DNA from: an uncultured Cohaesibacter sp.
GTDB lineage: Bacteria; Pseudomonadota; Alphaproteobacteria; Rhizobiales; Cohaesibacteraceae
Assembly (NCBI RefSeq): GCF_963662805.1
Contig: NZ_OY759854.1
Span: 282,678 to 346,677, forward strand
Direction: 5' to 3'
Length of the DNA stretch: 64,000 bases
The position numbers and the translations under genes are program-made. The notes under the pieces were generated by a model. It was not told the origin of the DNA. It made no database searches and worked only from the letters and a program-made list of their open reading frames with translations. Positions 8,935 to 16,808 of this stretch are shown here, piece by piece; positions within the stretch are counted from its first letter, which is position 1; every line of letters begins with the position of its first letter.

Positions 8935-9728
8935 TGAAGCTCGTCTGTCTCATCAAATATATCTCCGAAAGAGATCGGAGCGCGTCGGGGACGGAACTGT
9001 CCGCCCCTGACGATGGGATCGCGCGGTTCGCGATCAATCCTGATGATGCCAGTGCTTTGGCCTTCGCCCTGAACCTCAAGAAGGAAAGGCCGGATATCAC
9101 GCTCGAACTCATCACCGTCTCGACAAAGGCTGTCCTGCCGCTGGTCGAGGATGCGGTGCGGCTCGGAGTTGATCGTGCGACCCTCATTCTGGATCGGGAC
9201 ACTATGGGCAATGACGCGCTCACAACAGTTGGACTTCTCAACCGGCATCTGTCGGGAGCCGGGGCGGATTGCATCCTGACGGGCAGTCAGAGCCTTGATG
9301 GCGGTTCCGGATCCGTTCCGCCAATGCTGGCGGAGCTGCTTCAGCTGCCGCAGATGTCATTCGCCTCTGCGTTGGATCTGCCTTCAACCGAAAAAGGCCA
9401 TGTGCGGGTCCAGTTGGTCGATGGGCAATGGGCGACGGACTATGAACTCGAGCTCCCGGCAATGGTGGGCTTTACGGCGATGAGCGGGCTCAAGCTGCCG
9501 TTCCTTCGCCTCAAAGACAAACGTCGGTCTGTTGGCGATCAGGTTTGCCTGATGGAGACGACCGATGCGGCGCTGGACGGAGCTCCCAAGTGGCAGCCCG
9601 AGCGACGCACAGAGCAGGTCGAAATAAGGGAGCTACCACTTCGCACGCGTCAACAGACGGTTGTGTCGATGGATCGAGAAGGGTTGGAGACGGTTATCTC
9701 CTTTCTGAAACAAAAGAACTTTATCTGA
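8934..9728 (+). CDS. Electron transfer flavoprotein beta subunit paralogue (YgcR-like)
   Basis: EtfB/FixA-family protein, 264 residues, forming with the next gene a heterodimeric FAD carrier that takes electrons from a flavin dehydrogenase. It has the family's N-terminal MKLVCLIKYI strand, the NPDDASALAFAL region, the adenine-nucleotide fold with TGSQSLDGGSGSVPPMLAELL, and the usual C-terminal arm. Housekeeping EtfB is normally paired with EtfA and ETF-quinone oxidoreductase; here the subunits sit inside a sugar-type operon, which points to a dedicated electron carrier for the adjacent oxidase. The start codon overlaps the MFS stop codon by one base. Confidence 0.88.
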   Translation: MKLVCLIKYISERDRSASGTELSAPDDGIARFAINPDDASALAFALNLKKERPDITLELITVSTKAVLPLVEDAVRLGVDRATLILDRDTMGNDALTTVGLLNRHLSGAGADCILTGSQSLDGGSGSVPPMLAELLQLPQMSFASALDLPSTEKGHVRVQLVDGQWATDYELELPAMVGFTAMSGLKLPFLRLKDKRRSVGDQVCLMETTDAALDGAPKWQPERRTEQVEIRELPLRTRQQTVVSMDREGLETVISFLKQKNFI

Positions 9729-9740
9729 GATTTCAATCAC

Positions 9741-10703
9741 ATGCGCCGGGCACTCATCTATATCGAAGACGGATATGCCTCTCAGGGACCGAACCTAAGT
9801 CAGGTAGCACGTGCTGTTCTTGGGGATGGTCCTTGCGAGACCTGTGCCCTCGTCACCGCAGACCCCGTGGATGACCTGCGCGGCGCATTTGATTGCATCT
9901 TTGACGCTCGAAACGAGAAGCTTGATCCGTTTGATGCCGCTGCAATGGCTGCGCTGATCAGCACGCTGCATGAAGACCATCCCTTCGATTGCATCGTGAT
10001 GGCCGCCACCCTATCAGCCGTCATGCTGGCCCCAAGGCTTGCGGTGCGCAGCGATTGCGGGCTGGTCACCGATGTCGATGGCATCGAATGGCAGGATGAC
10101 CAACTGATCTGTTTTCGTCTGGCCCATGGTGGCCGGACGAGGGTCGGTATCGCGGTGAGCAATGATGTACCCCCGTTGCTCACCGTGCGGCCCGATGCCT
10201 TCGACCCGCAAGAGCGGAGGCCCATTAAGCAGACCCGGATCGTGGAGGTGACCGATACGGCTCGCCCCGATGCGCCGACCCGCCTACGCAAGATCACAAG
10301 GTGCGAGATCGCCGAGCCCGATATCCGCCAGAGCGCCGTGTTGGTTGCTGGTGGCGGCGGCATTGCTGACAACTTTGACGCACTACGCCCCTTGGCGGAG
10401 GCGTTGGGTGGAGAGGTCGCGGCCAGTCGCGCCATCGTGGATCGGGGGTTCGCGCCACGACGCATTCAGGTGGGCCAGTCGGGCAATCACGTTGCGCCAC
10501 GTCTCTACATCGCGCTCGGCATTCACGGCGCGATCCAGCATGTCACCGCGATCCGTGGCGCTGATTATCTCATTTCCGTCAACACCAATGCGAATGCACC
10601 AATTTGCAGCCTGTCCGACATTGTCGTCGTGGGAGATGCATTCGCATTCGTTGACGCGCTACTCAAAAGAATCAAGGAGGAAAAAGGCAATGGAAATGTC
10701 TGA
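9741..10703 (+). CDS. Electron transfer flavoprotein alpha subunit paralogue (YgcQ-like)
   Basis: EtfA/FixB-family subunit, 320 residues. The C-terminal FAD-binding domain shows the conserved order VLVAGGGGI, SRAIVDRGF, QVGQSGNHVAPRLYIALGIH, GAIQH and ISVNTNANAPI, ending in the DIVVVGDAF segment, as in canonical EtfA with local changes (for example SGNHVAP for TGKTVAP). The N-terminal domain is divergent. It lies 12 bases after EtfB, and its last 14 bases overlap the SDR start. With EtfB it would carry two electrons to an ETF-quinone oxidoreductase, which is not encoded in this window. Confidence 0.88.
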   Translation: MRRALIYIEDGYASQGPNLSQVARAVLGDGPCETCALVTADPVDDLRGAFDCIFDARNEKLDPFDAAAMAALISTLHEDHPFDCIVMAATLSAVMLAPRLAVRSDCGLVTDVDGIEWQDDQLICFRLAHGGRTRVGIAVSNDVPPLLTVRPDAFDPQERRPIKQTRIVEVTDTARPDAPTRLRKITRCEIAEPDIRQSAVLVAGGGGIADNFDALRPLAEALGGEVAASRAIVDRGFAPRRIQVGQSGNHVAPRLYIALGIHGAIQHVTAIRGADYLISVNTNANAPICSLSDIVVVGDAFAFVDALLKRIKEEKGNGNV

Positions 10704-11469
10704 CTTCAACATGAACTTCTTTTCCCTGGCGGGAAAGAATGCAATCGTCACGGGCGGCAATGGCGGGCTGGGGCGGGCTTTCTGCACCGCACTGGCAAAG
10801 GCGGGTGCCAATGTCTTTGTGCCAAGCATCGTTGACGATGATGGCTCTACGCGCAAGCTGGTTGAGGACTGCGGCACCAAATATCACTTCATGCTTGCCG
10901 ACATCACCGCAGAGGGTGAGTGCAAGCATATCGTCGACGAATGCGTCCGTTCGCTCGGCAGCGTCGATATTCTGGTGAACTGCGCCGGCATCAGCATCAA
11001 CGAGCGCGATGTCACCAAGTTCGGCCGCGCCCAGTGGGACAAGATGGTTTCGGTCAACTTCACCGCAGCCTTTGAGATGATCCACGAGGTCTGCCCGCAC
11101 ATGATCAAGCAGCAGAGCGGCAAGATCATCAACATTGCCTCGCTCTTCTCCTTCCTCGGTGGCCAGTGGTCTCCGGCTTATGCCGCCACCAAGCACGGCA
11201 TCGTCGGCCTGACGAAATCCATGTGCGATGAGCTTGCCCAGTTCAACATTCAGGTCAACGCCATCGCTCCGGGATATTTCGCGACCCCTCTGACCGAAAT
11301 GACCCGCAAGGACGAAAAGCGCAACGCCGAGATCCTCGCCCATATTCCGGCCAACCGCTGGGGCTGGACGGCCGATCTGATGGGGGCCACCGTCTTTCTG
11401 GCGAGCCACGCGGCGGACTATATCAACGGAACCGTTCTCACCGTGGACGGCGGATATATGATGCGCTGA
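10690..11469 (+). CDS. Short-chain dehydrogenase/reductase (YgcW-like)
   Basis: Classical SDR, 259 residues, NAD(P)-dependent oxidoreductase acting on a hydroxyl or keto group. It has the cofactor motif VTGGNGGLG, the NCAG strand motif, the catalytic Ser in NIASLFSF, YAATK as the Tyr/Lys pair, and a C-terminal end typical of gluconate 5-dehydrogenase or 2-deoxygluconate dehydrogenase relatives (TVDGGYMMR). The ATG at 10690 is chosen because AAGGAGG lies 9 bases before it; an open extension back to 10270 is inside the EtfA gene and has no SDR character. In E. coli the comparable gene is ygcW. Substrate unknown. Confidence 0.9.
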   Translation: MEMSDFNMNFFSLAGKNAIVTGGNGGLGRAFCTALAKAGANVFVPSIVDDDGSTRKLVEDCGTKYHFMLADITAEGECKHIVDECVRSLGSVDILVNCAGISINERDVTKFGRAQWDKMVSVNFTAAFEMIHEVCPHMIKQQSGKIINIASLFSFLGGQWSPAYAATKHGIVGLTKSMCDELAQFNIQVNAIAPGYFATPLTEMTRKDEKRNAEILAHIPANRWGWTADLMGATVFLASHAADYINGTVLTVDGGYMMR

Positions 11470-11494
11470 GCCTGAGGAACAAGGACGTGTGACA

Positions 11495-12946
11495 ATGAAT
11501 AACAAGAACAAGCTCATACTCGCCATCGATGGTGGCACGCAAAGCACGAAGGTCGCTCTGTTCGATCTGTCCGGACATGAAGTCTGCTCCCACAGTGTCG
11601 CACTGCGCCCCATGCATCTTTACGGAGAGAGCCGGGCCGAGCATCCCGACGACGATCTGTGGGACAGCCTCATAGAAGCCTGCAATGCGATGTTCAACAA
11701 GTTCACGGGCAGTCGGGACGATATTCTCGGCGTCGGGCTCGGGTCCATCCGCTGCTGTCGTGCGATCATGAAGGCGGACGGAACCCTTGCCTCCCCGGTC
11801 CAGAGCTGGATGGATATCCGCCTGTCCCGCCCTTACGAGCATGAGGACGAGTCCGCCCGCTATGTTACCACCACGACCGGCTATCTGACCCATCGCCTGA
11901 CCGGCGAGACGCGGGATACCCGGGCCAACTATGTCGGCCCATGGCCCATCGATCCCGTGACCCTCGACTGGTTCGAGGACCGCGAAAAATTCGATGCCTT
12001 CACGACATCAAGAGAGATGCTGTTTGATCTCGTTGATCCTGCAAGCATTCTGGGCTCAGTGACCGAGAAAGCCTCTGAGGTGACTGGCATCCCTCAAGGC
12101 ATTCCGGTGGTGTCGACGGCCAATGACAAGGCCGTCGAGGGCCTTGGTGCGGGGCTTCTCAATGACGGCACGGCGCTCGTCTCGCTCGGCACCTACATCA
12201 CCTCGATGATGGTCGGGGACGAGAACCGGCTTGATACAGTCGATTACTGGAGCAATCCGGGCGCTGTACCCGGAGAGTTTCTCTACGAGAGCAGCGGCAT
12301 CAGGCGCGGCATGTCCACCGTCACATGGGTGAAAGAGCTTTTGGGCGGTGATGTCGTTCGTGAGGCGGAGCATCGCGGCATTTCTCCCGAAGCCTATCTC
12401 AACGAGAAGGCAAGCAAAGAGACGACACCGGGATCGGATGGGCTTTATACCCTGCTTCACTGGCTCGCTCGTCCGACCCATACCTATGAACGAGGCATGA
12501 TTGTCGGCTTCAACGGTGGCCACAAGGGCATCCATATCTTCCGGTCGGTGCTTGAGGGCATTGCCATGACCATGAAGAACAATGTTCAGGCCATGGTCGA
12601 TGAAAGAGGCATCGATCTGACCGGCATCATTGTCAGTGGCGGTGGCTCCAACGGGGATCTGTTCATGCAGATCTTTGCCGACGTCTTCGGTGTGCCCGCC
12701 TACCGCAATGAAGTGAACGGATCGGCCAGTCTGGGGGCCGCTATGTGCACGGCATTGGCGCTCGGGATCTACAAGGACAAGGAAGAAGCGATCAGCCACA
12801 TGGTGCGCCGCAGGGATTCCTTTGATCCGATCCCCCAGAACGTCGCCCTCTACAAGTCGATCAACGAGTCGGTCTATCGACATCTCGCAACACCGATGGA
12901 GGATCTCTTAAAAAAATCCCACGCCATTTTCCATGGCGATGCCTGA
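11495..12946 (+). CDS. FGGY-family carbohydrate kinase (YgcE-like)
   Basis: Sugar or polyol kinase of about 483 residues with the two-domain FGGY fold. The N-terminal phosphate motif is IDGGTQSTKVALFD; the middle holds the catalytic-region equivalent near TANDKAVEG; the C-terminal nucleotide motif is SGGGSNGDLFMQIFADVFG followed by NEVNGSASLGAA. The ATG at 11495 is preferred to the GTG at 11489 because AAGGA is 9 bases from the ATG but only 3 from the GTG. It probably phosphorylates the oxidised or reduced product of the upstream enzymes, giving a sugar phosphate that could be read by the RpiR SIS domain. The exact sugar is not deducible. Confidence 0.88.
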   Translation: MNNKNKLILAIDGGTQSTKVALFDLSGHEVCSHSVALRPMHLYGESRAEHPDDDLWDSLIEACNAMFNKFTGSRDDILGVGLGSIRCCRAIMKADGTLASPVQSWMDIRLSRPYEHEDESARYVTTTTGYLTHRLTGETRDTRANYVGPWPIDPVTLDWFEDREKFDAFTTSREMLFDLVDPASILGSVTEKASEVTGIPQGIPVVSTANDKAVEGLGAGLLNDGTALVSLGTYITSMMVGDENRLDTVDYWSNPGAVPGEFLYESSGIRRGMSTVTWVKELLGGDVVREAEHRGISPEAYLNEKASKETTPGSDGLYTLLHWLARPTHTYERGMIVGFNGGHKGIHIFRSVLEGIAMTMKNNVQAMVDERGIDLTGIIVSGGGSNGDLFMQIFADVFGVPAYRNEVNGSASLGAAMCTALALGIYKDKEEAISHMVRRRDSFDPIPQNVALYKSINESVYRHLATPMEDLLKKSHAIFHGDA

Positions 12947-12980
12947 TTTCGTTTTAAAGCGTTCAAAAAACTCATCTATG

Positions 12981-13006
12981 GATGCGGGGCAAAAAAGTCC
13001 CGCATC
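12981..13006 (+). other. Intercistronic stem-loop between kinase and BCCT genes
   Basis: GATGCGGG at 12981-12988 pairs with CCCGCATC at 12999-13006 across a 10-base A-rich loop. It lies 34 bases after the kinase stop and before the BCCT ribosome site. No T-run follows, so partial termination or RNA processing is possible rather than a full terminator. Confidence 0.5.
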
Positions 13007-13043
13007 ACCTGCATTCGGGTCTGGCATTTGAAGGGAGGATCTC

Positions 13044-14627
13044 ATGACAGAGCGCAAACGCAAGGGTGGCCATCTTATGAAGTCGATCAGGCCGTGGGTC
13101 TTCCTGCCGCCATTCCTTCTGCTGATGTTGACCATCATCCTCAATTTTGTTGATCAACAAGCCTTCATTGACCTCACCGGGCGAGCCAAGCAAGTCATGG
13201 TGGGGGATATGGGATGGCTTTTCAGTCTCACCGGCGTCGCCTGTCTGGTTATTGTGCTACTGGCCTACTTTTCCCCGTTGGGTGCCGTTCGTCTCGGAGG
13301 CCCTGACGCCAAGCCTCTGCTCAACAAGCTGTCTTGGTTTGCGGTGACCCTCTGCACGACGATTGCCGCAGGCATCCTGTTCTGGGGTACGGCGGAGCCG
13401 CTCTGGCATCTTAGTTCACCGCCGCAATCCCTTGGCATCGAGGCTGGCTCTCCCGCAGCGGCAAAGTTCGCCATGGAGACTATGTATCTGCACTGGACCT
13501 TCTTTCCCTATGCCTTCTACACGGTCCCGATCATCGTCTTCTCCTTTGCCTACTACAACATGAGACGAAGCTTCAGCGTCGGCTCGCAGCTCGCTCCCCT
13601 GATGCGCGAGAAACGCCAGCTGCGCTACGACACGCTGATTGACGCGATTGTTCTCTTCGCCGTCGCCGCGGGGATTTCATCCTCTTTCGGTACGGCCATC
13701 ATGAATATCGGCAGTGGGCTTGATGCCCTTTGGGGTGTCGGCAACAGCAAGGTCGGCTGGGTGAGCATTGCCATCGTCGGAACCGTCATTTTCACCATTT
13801 CCTCCGGCACTGGCCTGATGAAGGGCATCCGGATCCTGTCCGATGCTAATATCTATCTCTATCTGATTGTCCTCGCGGCCCTTCTTGTCTTTGGTCCGTC
13901 GCTCTACTCCTTCGGGCTTGGGACCGAAGCCATGGGCGGCTTTCTGGACAACATGTTCAGCAAGGCGCTTTTCACCGGCACGGCTGCTGGTGATGGCTGG
14001 CCAGCGGGCTGGACCATGTTCTACTGGTCGAACTGGATGGCGTGGGCCCCTGTTTCCGCGGTCTTTCTGGCCCGGATCGCCTATGGCTACACCATTCGGG
14101 AAGTGATCACGATGAACTTCCTCATCCCCGGTTGCTTCAGCGCACTCTGGATGACCTTGCTGTCTGGCACGACCCTCAATTTCCAGATGACAGGGCAACT
14201 CGATCTGATCGCCCTGATGCAGGAAGATGGCGTTGCAGCCGTTGCCTACGCCGTACTGGGTCATCTCCCCTTTGCAGGGCTCTTGATCCTGATCTATCTC
14301 GTTGCGGTGATGATTTCCTTTGTCACTGCGACCGACTCCACCACCAACGCCATGGCGAGCCTCTGCACGTCCGGCATCAATCAGGCCGACGAGGAAGCGC
14401 CCCTGATCCTGAAAGTGACGTGGGGTGTCACGATCGGTGCGATTGCACTGATCTTCATCACGGTCCTTGATCTCGAAGGGATCAAGATGATGTCCTATCT
14501 CGGCGGATTCCCGGCGCTGTTCCTCGGTATCCTCAGCGTTATTTCATTGGCGATCATCATGTGGAAACCGCAAGCCTATGACAGAAATAGTCTGGAAGCT
14601 GGAAGCCCGGAAGAGAGCAACAGCTGA
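13044..14627 (+). CDS. BCCT-family transporter
   Basis: Twelve-helix sodium- or proton-coupled carrier of the betaine/choline/carnitine family, 527 residues. Family motifs include GILFWGTAEPLWH, the glycine-rich GIGSG-type stretch (MNIGSGLDALWG), and the helix-8 segment FYWSNWMAWAP with LARIAYGYTIRE. In BetP, as I remember it, helix 8 reads YW-x-WW-x-x-W with aromatic residues lining the site; here the middle Trp is Asn, so a quaternary amine is not assured. GGAGG lies 5 bases before the ATG. It closes the oxidase/ETF/kinase operon and gives that locus a second carrier. Confidence 0.88.
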   Translation: MTERKRKGGHLMKSIRPWVFLPPFLLLMLTIILNFVDQQAFIDLTGRAKQVMVGDMGWLFSLTGVACLVIVLLAYFSPLGAVRLGGPDAKPLLNKLSWFAVTLCTTIAAGILFWGTAEPLWHLSSPPQSLGIEAGSPAAAKFAMETMYLHWTFFPYAFYTVPIIVFSFAYYNMRRSFSVGSQLAPLMREKRQLRYDTLIDAIVLFAVAAGISSSFGTAIMNIGSGLDALWGVGNSKVGWVSIAIVGTVIFTISSGTGLMKGIRILSDANIYLYLIVLAALLVFGPSLYSFGLGTEAMGGFLDNMFSKALFTGTAAGDGWPAGWTMFYWSNWMAWAPVSAVFLARIAYGYTIREVITMNFLIPGCFSALWMTLLSGTTLNFQMTGQLDLIALMQEDGVAAVAYAVLGHLPFAGLLILIYLVAVMISFVTATDSTTNAMASLCTSGINQADEEAPLILKVTWGVTIGAIALIFITVLDLEGIKMMSYLGGFPALFLGILSVISLAIIMWKPQAYDRNSLEAGSPEESNS

Positions 14628-14702
14628 AGAGCACCAAGGAACGGGCTGAGATCACGCAATGATCGAAGCCAAGCCAACCATTGGGCAGCTATGATCATCA
14701 AT

Positions 14703-14738
14703 CTGCGCCCCGAGCCCGCCTCGGGTTTCAGGGCGCAG
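14703..14738. terminator. Possible bidirectional terminator between convergent genes
   Basis: CTGCGCCC at 14703-14710 pairs with GGGCGCAG at 14731-14738, and a smaller CGAG/CTCG stem can form inside. It lies between the convergent BCCT and ABC-ATPase genes. Neither side has a clear T-run, so the call rests on stem strength and position. Confidence 0.45.
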
Positions 14739-14749
14739 AAGAGTGTCGA

Positions 14750-15817
14750 TCAAAGGACGTTGCCCGTTTGCGGGTCGAACAGGTGGAACTTGTCCGGGTC
14801 CGATTTCAGATGCACCGTCTCTCCGGGGCGGATGCTGATGCGGTCGCGGAAGCTGGCAATCAGTTCATCACTTCCTTTGCGGAGCACCAACTCTGTCTCT
14901 GACCCTGTGGCTTCGACCACGATGACTTGCGCCGAAATGCTGCCCTGTTGCGGCTTGGAGACGAGCTGAAGCGCTTCGGGGCGAACGCCGAGGGTGACCT
15001 TGTCGATGGCCGGGACGGATTGGGGCAAGGGGAGGCTGTCACCATCGGCAAAGAGTGCGCGGCACTCGCCGTTGCGCGCCACCGGCAGATCGAAGAAATT
15101 CATCGATGGCGAGCCAAGGAACGACGCAACAAAGCGGTTTGCCGGATGGTCATAGAGATCAAGCGGTTCGCCGATCTGCTCGATGATGCCGTCGCGCAAG
15201 ACGACAATCCGGTCGGCGAGGGTCATAGCCTCGATCTGATCATGGGTCACATAGACGGTGGTGGTGCGGAGCTTCTGGTGCAGCTCCTTGAGTTCGGCCC
15301 GCATGCGCACCCTGAGCTTGGCGTCGAGGTTGCTGAGCGGTTCATCAAACAGGAAGACTTCCGGCTCTCGGACAATGGCGCGGCCCATGGCCACCCTTTG
15401 CCGCTGGCCGCCGGACAATTCACGCGGGAACCTGTCGAGGTAACTGTCGAGCCCGAGCACGCCAGCCGCCGGGGTGATGCGCTCTTTCTGTTCATCGGCG
15501 GATTTTCCGGCGAGACGAAGAGAAAAGCTCATGTTTTCGGCGCTGGTCATGTGCGGATAGAGGGCATAGGACTGGAACACCATCGAAATGCCGCGATCGC
15601 GCGCAGGTTCGTCATTCACGCGCCGCCCGCCAATATAGAGGTCGCCGCTGGAAATGGATTCGAGACCGGAAATCATGCGCAGCAGGGTCGACTTGCCACA
15701 GCCGGACGGTCCCACCAGCACGAGGAATTCGCCCTCACGGATGGAAAGATCAAGCGGCTTGATGACTTCGAGCTTGCCGAAGCGTTTCGTGACCCCTTTC
15801 AGTTCAACCGTTGCCAT
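14750..15817 (-). CDS. Sugar ABC transporter ATP-binding protein (MalK/UgpC family)
   Basis: ATPase of a carbohydrate ABC importer, about 355 residues. It has Walker A GPSGCGKSTLL, the Q-loop near MVFQSYALYPH, signature LSGGQRQRVAMGRA, Walker B VFLFDEPLSNLDAK, H-loop VTHDQIEAMTLADRI, and a C-terminal OB-fold regulatory domain (about 235-355). The ATG at 15817 has AAGGAG 6 bases upstream; an ATG 24 bases earlier lacks this. It is the last gene of the minus-strand block with permeases, binding protein, sulfatase and DUF4432 protein, and its start lies inside the end of the latter. Confidence 0.93.
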   Translation of the reverse strand: MATVELKGVTKRFGKLEVIKPLDLSIREGEFLVLVGPSGCGKSTLLRMISGLESISSGDLYIGGRRVNDEPARDRGISMVFQSYALYPHMTSAENMSFSLRLAGKSADEQKERITPAAGVLGLDSYLDRFPRELSGGQRQRVAMGRAIVREPEVFLFDEPLSNLDAKLRVRMRAELKELHQKLRTTTVYVTHDQIEAMTLADRIVVLRDGIIEQIGEPLDLYDHPANRFVASFLGSPSMNFFDLPVARNGECRALFADGDSLPLPQSVPAIDKVTLGVRPEALQLVSKPQQGSISAQVIVVEATGSETELVLRKGSDELIASFRDRISIRPGETVHLKSDPDKFHLFDPQTGNVL

Positions 15818-16808
15818 TGGGGGCTCCTTTTCTGACCGCATCTAGCGATGTGAATGAATATGTGAGAGTTGATGTCCAGCGTTCTGCAGGCTGCAACATC
15901 ATGCCGTCCATGCTGGTGCCATCATCGCGCCGATCGCAGTTGGCCGGTTCAATGGCGACAATGTTGCGATAGGGGCGGGGATCGGACCAGAGCTGAACAT
16001 AGGGAAGCTGTTCCGTATTGCCTTCGACGCTGATCCGGATGCCGTGCCATTGACCCGAAGCCGGGCGCTCGAGCACTGCACAGAACCGGCCGCTACCTGC
16101 CTGGTGGCATGTGGCGCGGGCTTGTTGGGCGTGGTCCTTGTTTCCGGAAGGCTCGTGTTTCAGCAGCTCCTCGTCGTTCAACAGTACCCGCGTTCCGGCC
16201 CCGACGGCGGGGAAGCCGAAATTGGTGTGATAGAGGATGCGGAACGGGCTAGGTTCCGGCCCGATATTCTCGATGGTGTCAATCACGCTGAGGGTTGTTC
16301 CGCCGATGGGAGCCTCGATCCGGCGCAAAAGAGAAAAACTCGCCCCGCCCAGATGTGCGCTGACGATGGTGCCCTCGGCAAAGAGCACCGGGGTGGGGGC
16401 GTTCCAGTCTTCGCCATAGGTCGTGACCCGGGCCGGTGTGAAAGGCAGGGTTCCATGCAGCGGCAGGCCATTCTGCGGCTGGCGCACATTGTCGAGGCCA
16501 CAGGTCAGAAGGAAGCCGGTGAGGGCCCGCTCGATCCCGGTCTCATGGTCGCGGTGGGCGTCATGGATGGTCGGGGAGACCATCCCGGCGGGATGCTGCC
16601 AGGCGACCGGCATGCCGTGGAACCACAAGGGTCCGATGTCCATCGTGCGGTCCGAATAGACCCAGAAATCAAGTCCTCCGCCGGTGGAGAAGGCGAGCGC
16701 CCGCTGACCCAGCGAGGGGCCGTCATCGAGCACGATGCTGCGGACCGCTGCCAACTGCTGCAAGTTCCCCGTGAGATGTCTGAGTTCAGTCACCCGACCG
16801 CTTGTCAT
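15804..16808 (-). CDS. Aldose 1-epimerase-like protein (DUF4432 family)
   Basis: Predicted cytoplasmic sugar mutarotase-type protein, 334 residues, with the beta-sandwich galactose-mutarotase fold. Recognisable are the GGGLDFWVYSDRTMDIG segment, typical of DUF4432 relatives of YihR/YeaD-type epimerases, a His in LPLHGTLPF and the C-terminal NIVAIEPANC region with the conserved Glu. It overlaps the sulfatase stop by 4 bases and the ATPase start by 14 bases, so it is tightly coupled to the sugar importer. It would convert anomers of the imported, possibly desulfated, sugar; the substrate is inferred from context only. Confidence 0.8.
   Translation of the reverse strand: MTSGRVTELRHLTGNLQQLAAVRSIVLDDGPSLGQRALAFSTGGGLDFWVYSDRTMDIGPLWFHGMPVAWQHPAGMVSPTIHDAHRDHETGIERALTGFLLTCGLDNVRQPQNGLPLHGTLPFTPARVTTYGEDWNAPTPVLFAEGTIVSAHLGGASFSLLRRIEAPIGGTTLSVIDTIENIGPEPSPFRILYHTNFGFPAVGAGTRVLLNDEELLKHEPSGNKDHAQQARATCHQAGSGRFCAVLERPASGQWHGIRISVEGNTEQLPYVQLWSDPRPYRNIVAIEPANCDRRDDGTSMDGMMLQPAERWTSTLTYSFTSLDAVRKGAPNGNG

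Noticed and set aside
10270..10689. N-terminal extension of the SDR gene
   Set aside because: It overlaps the well-supported EtfA gene in another frame and is not SDR-like; the ATG at 10690 has AAGGAGG.
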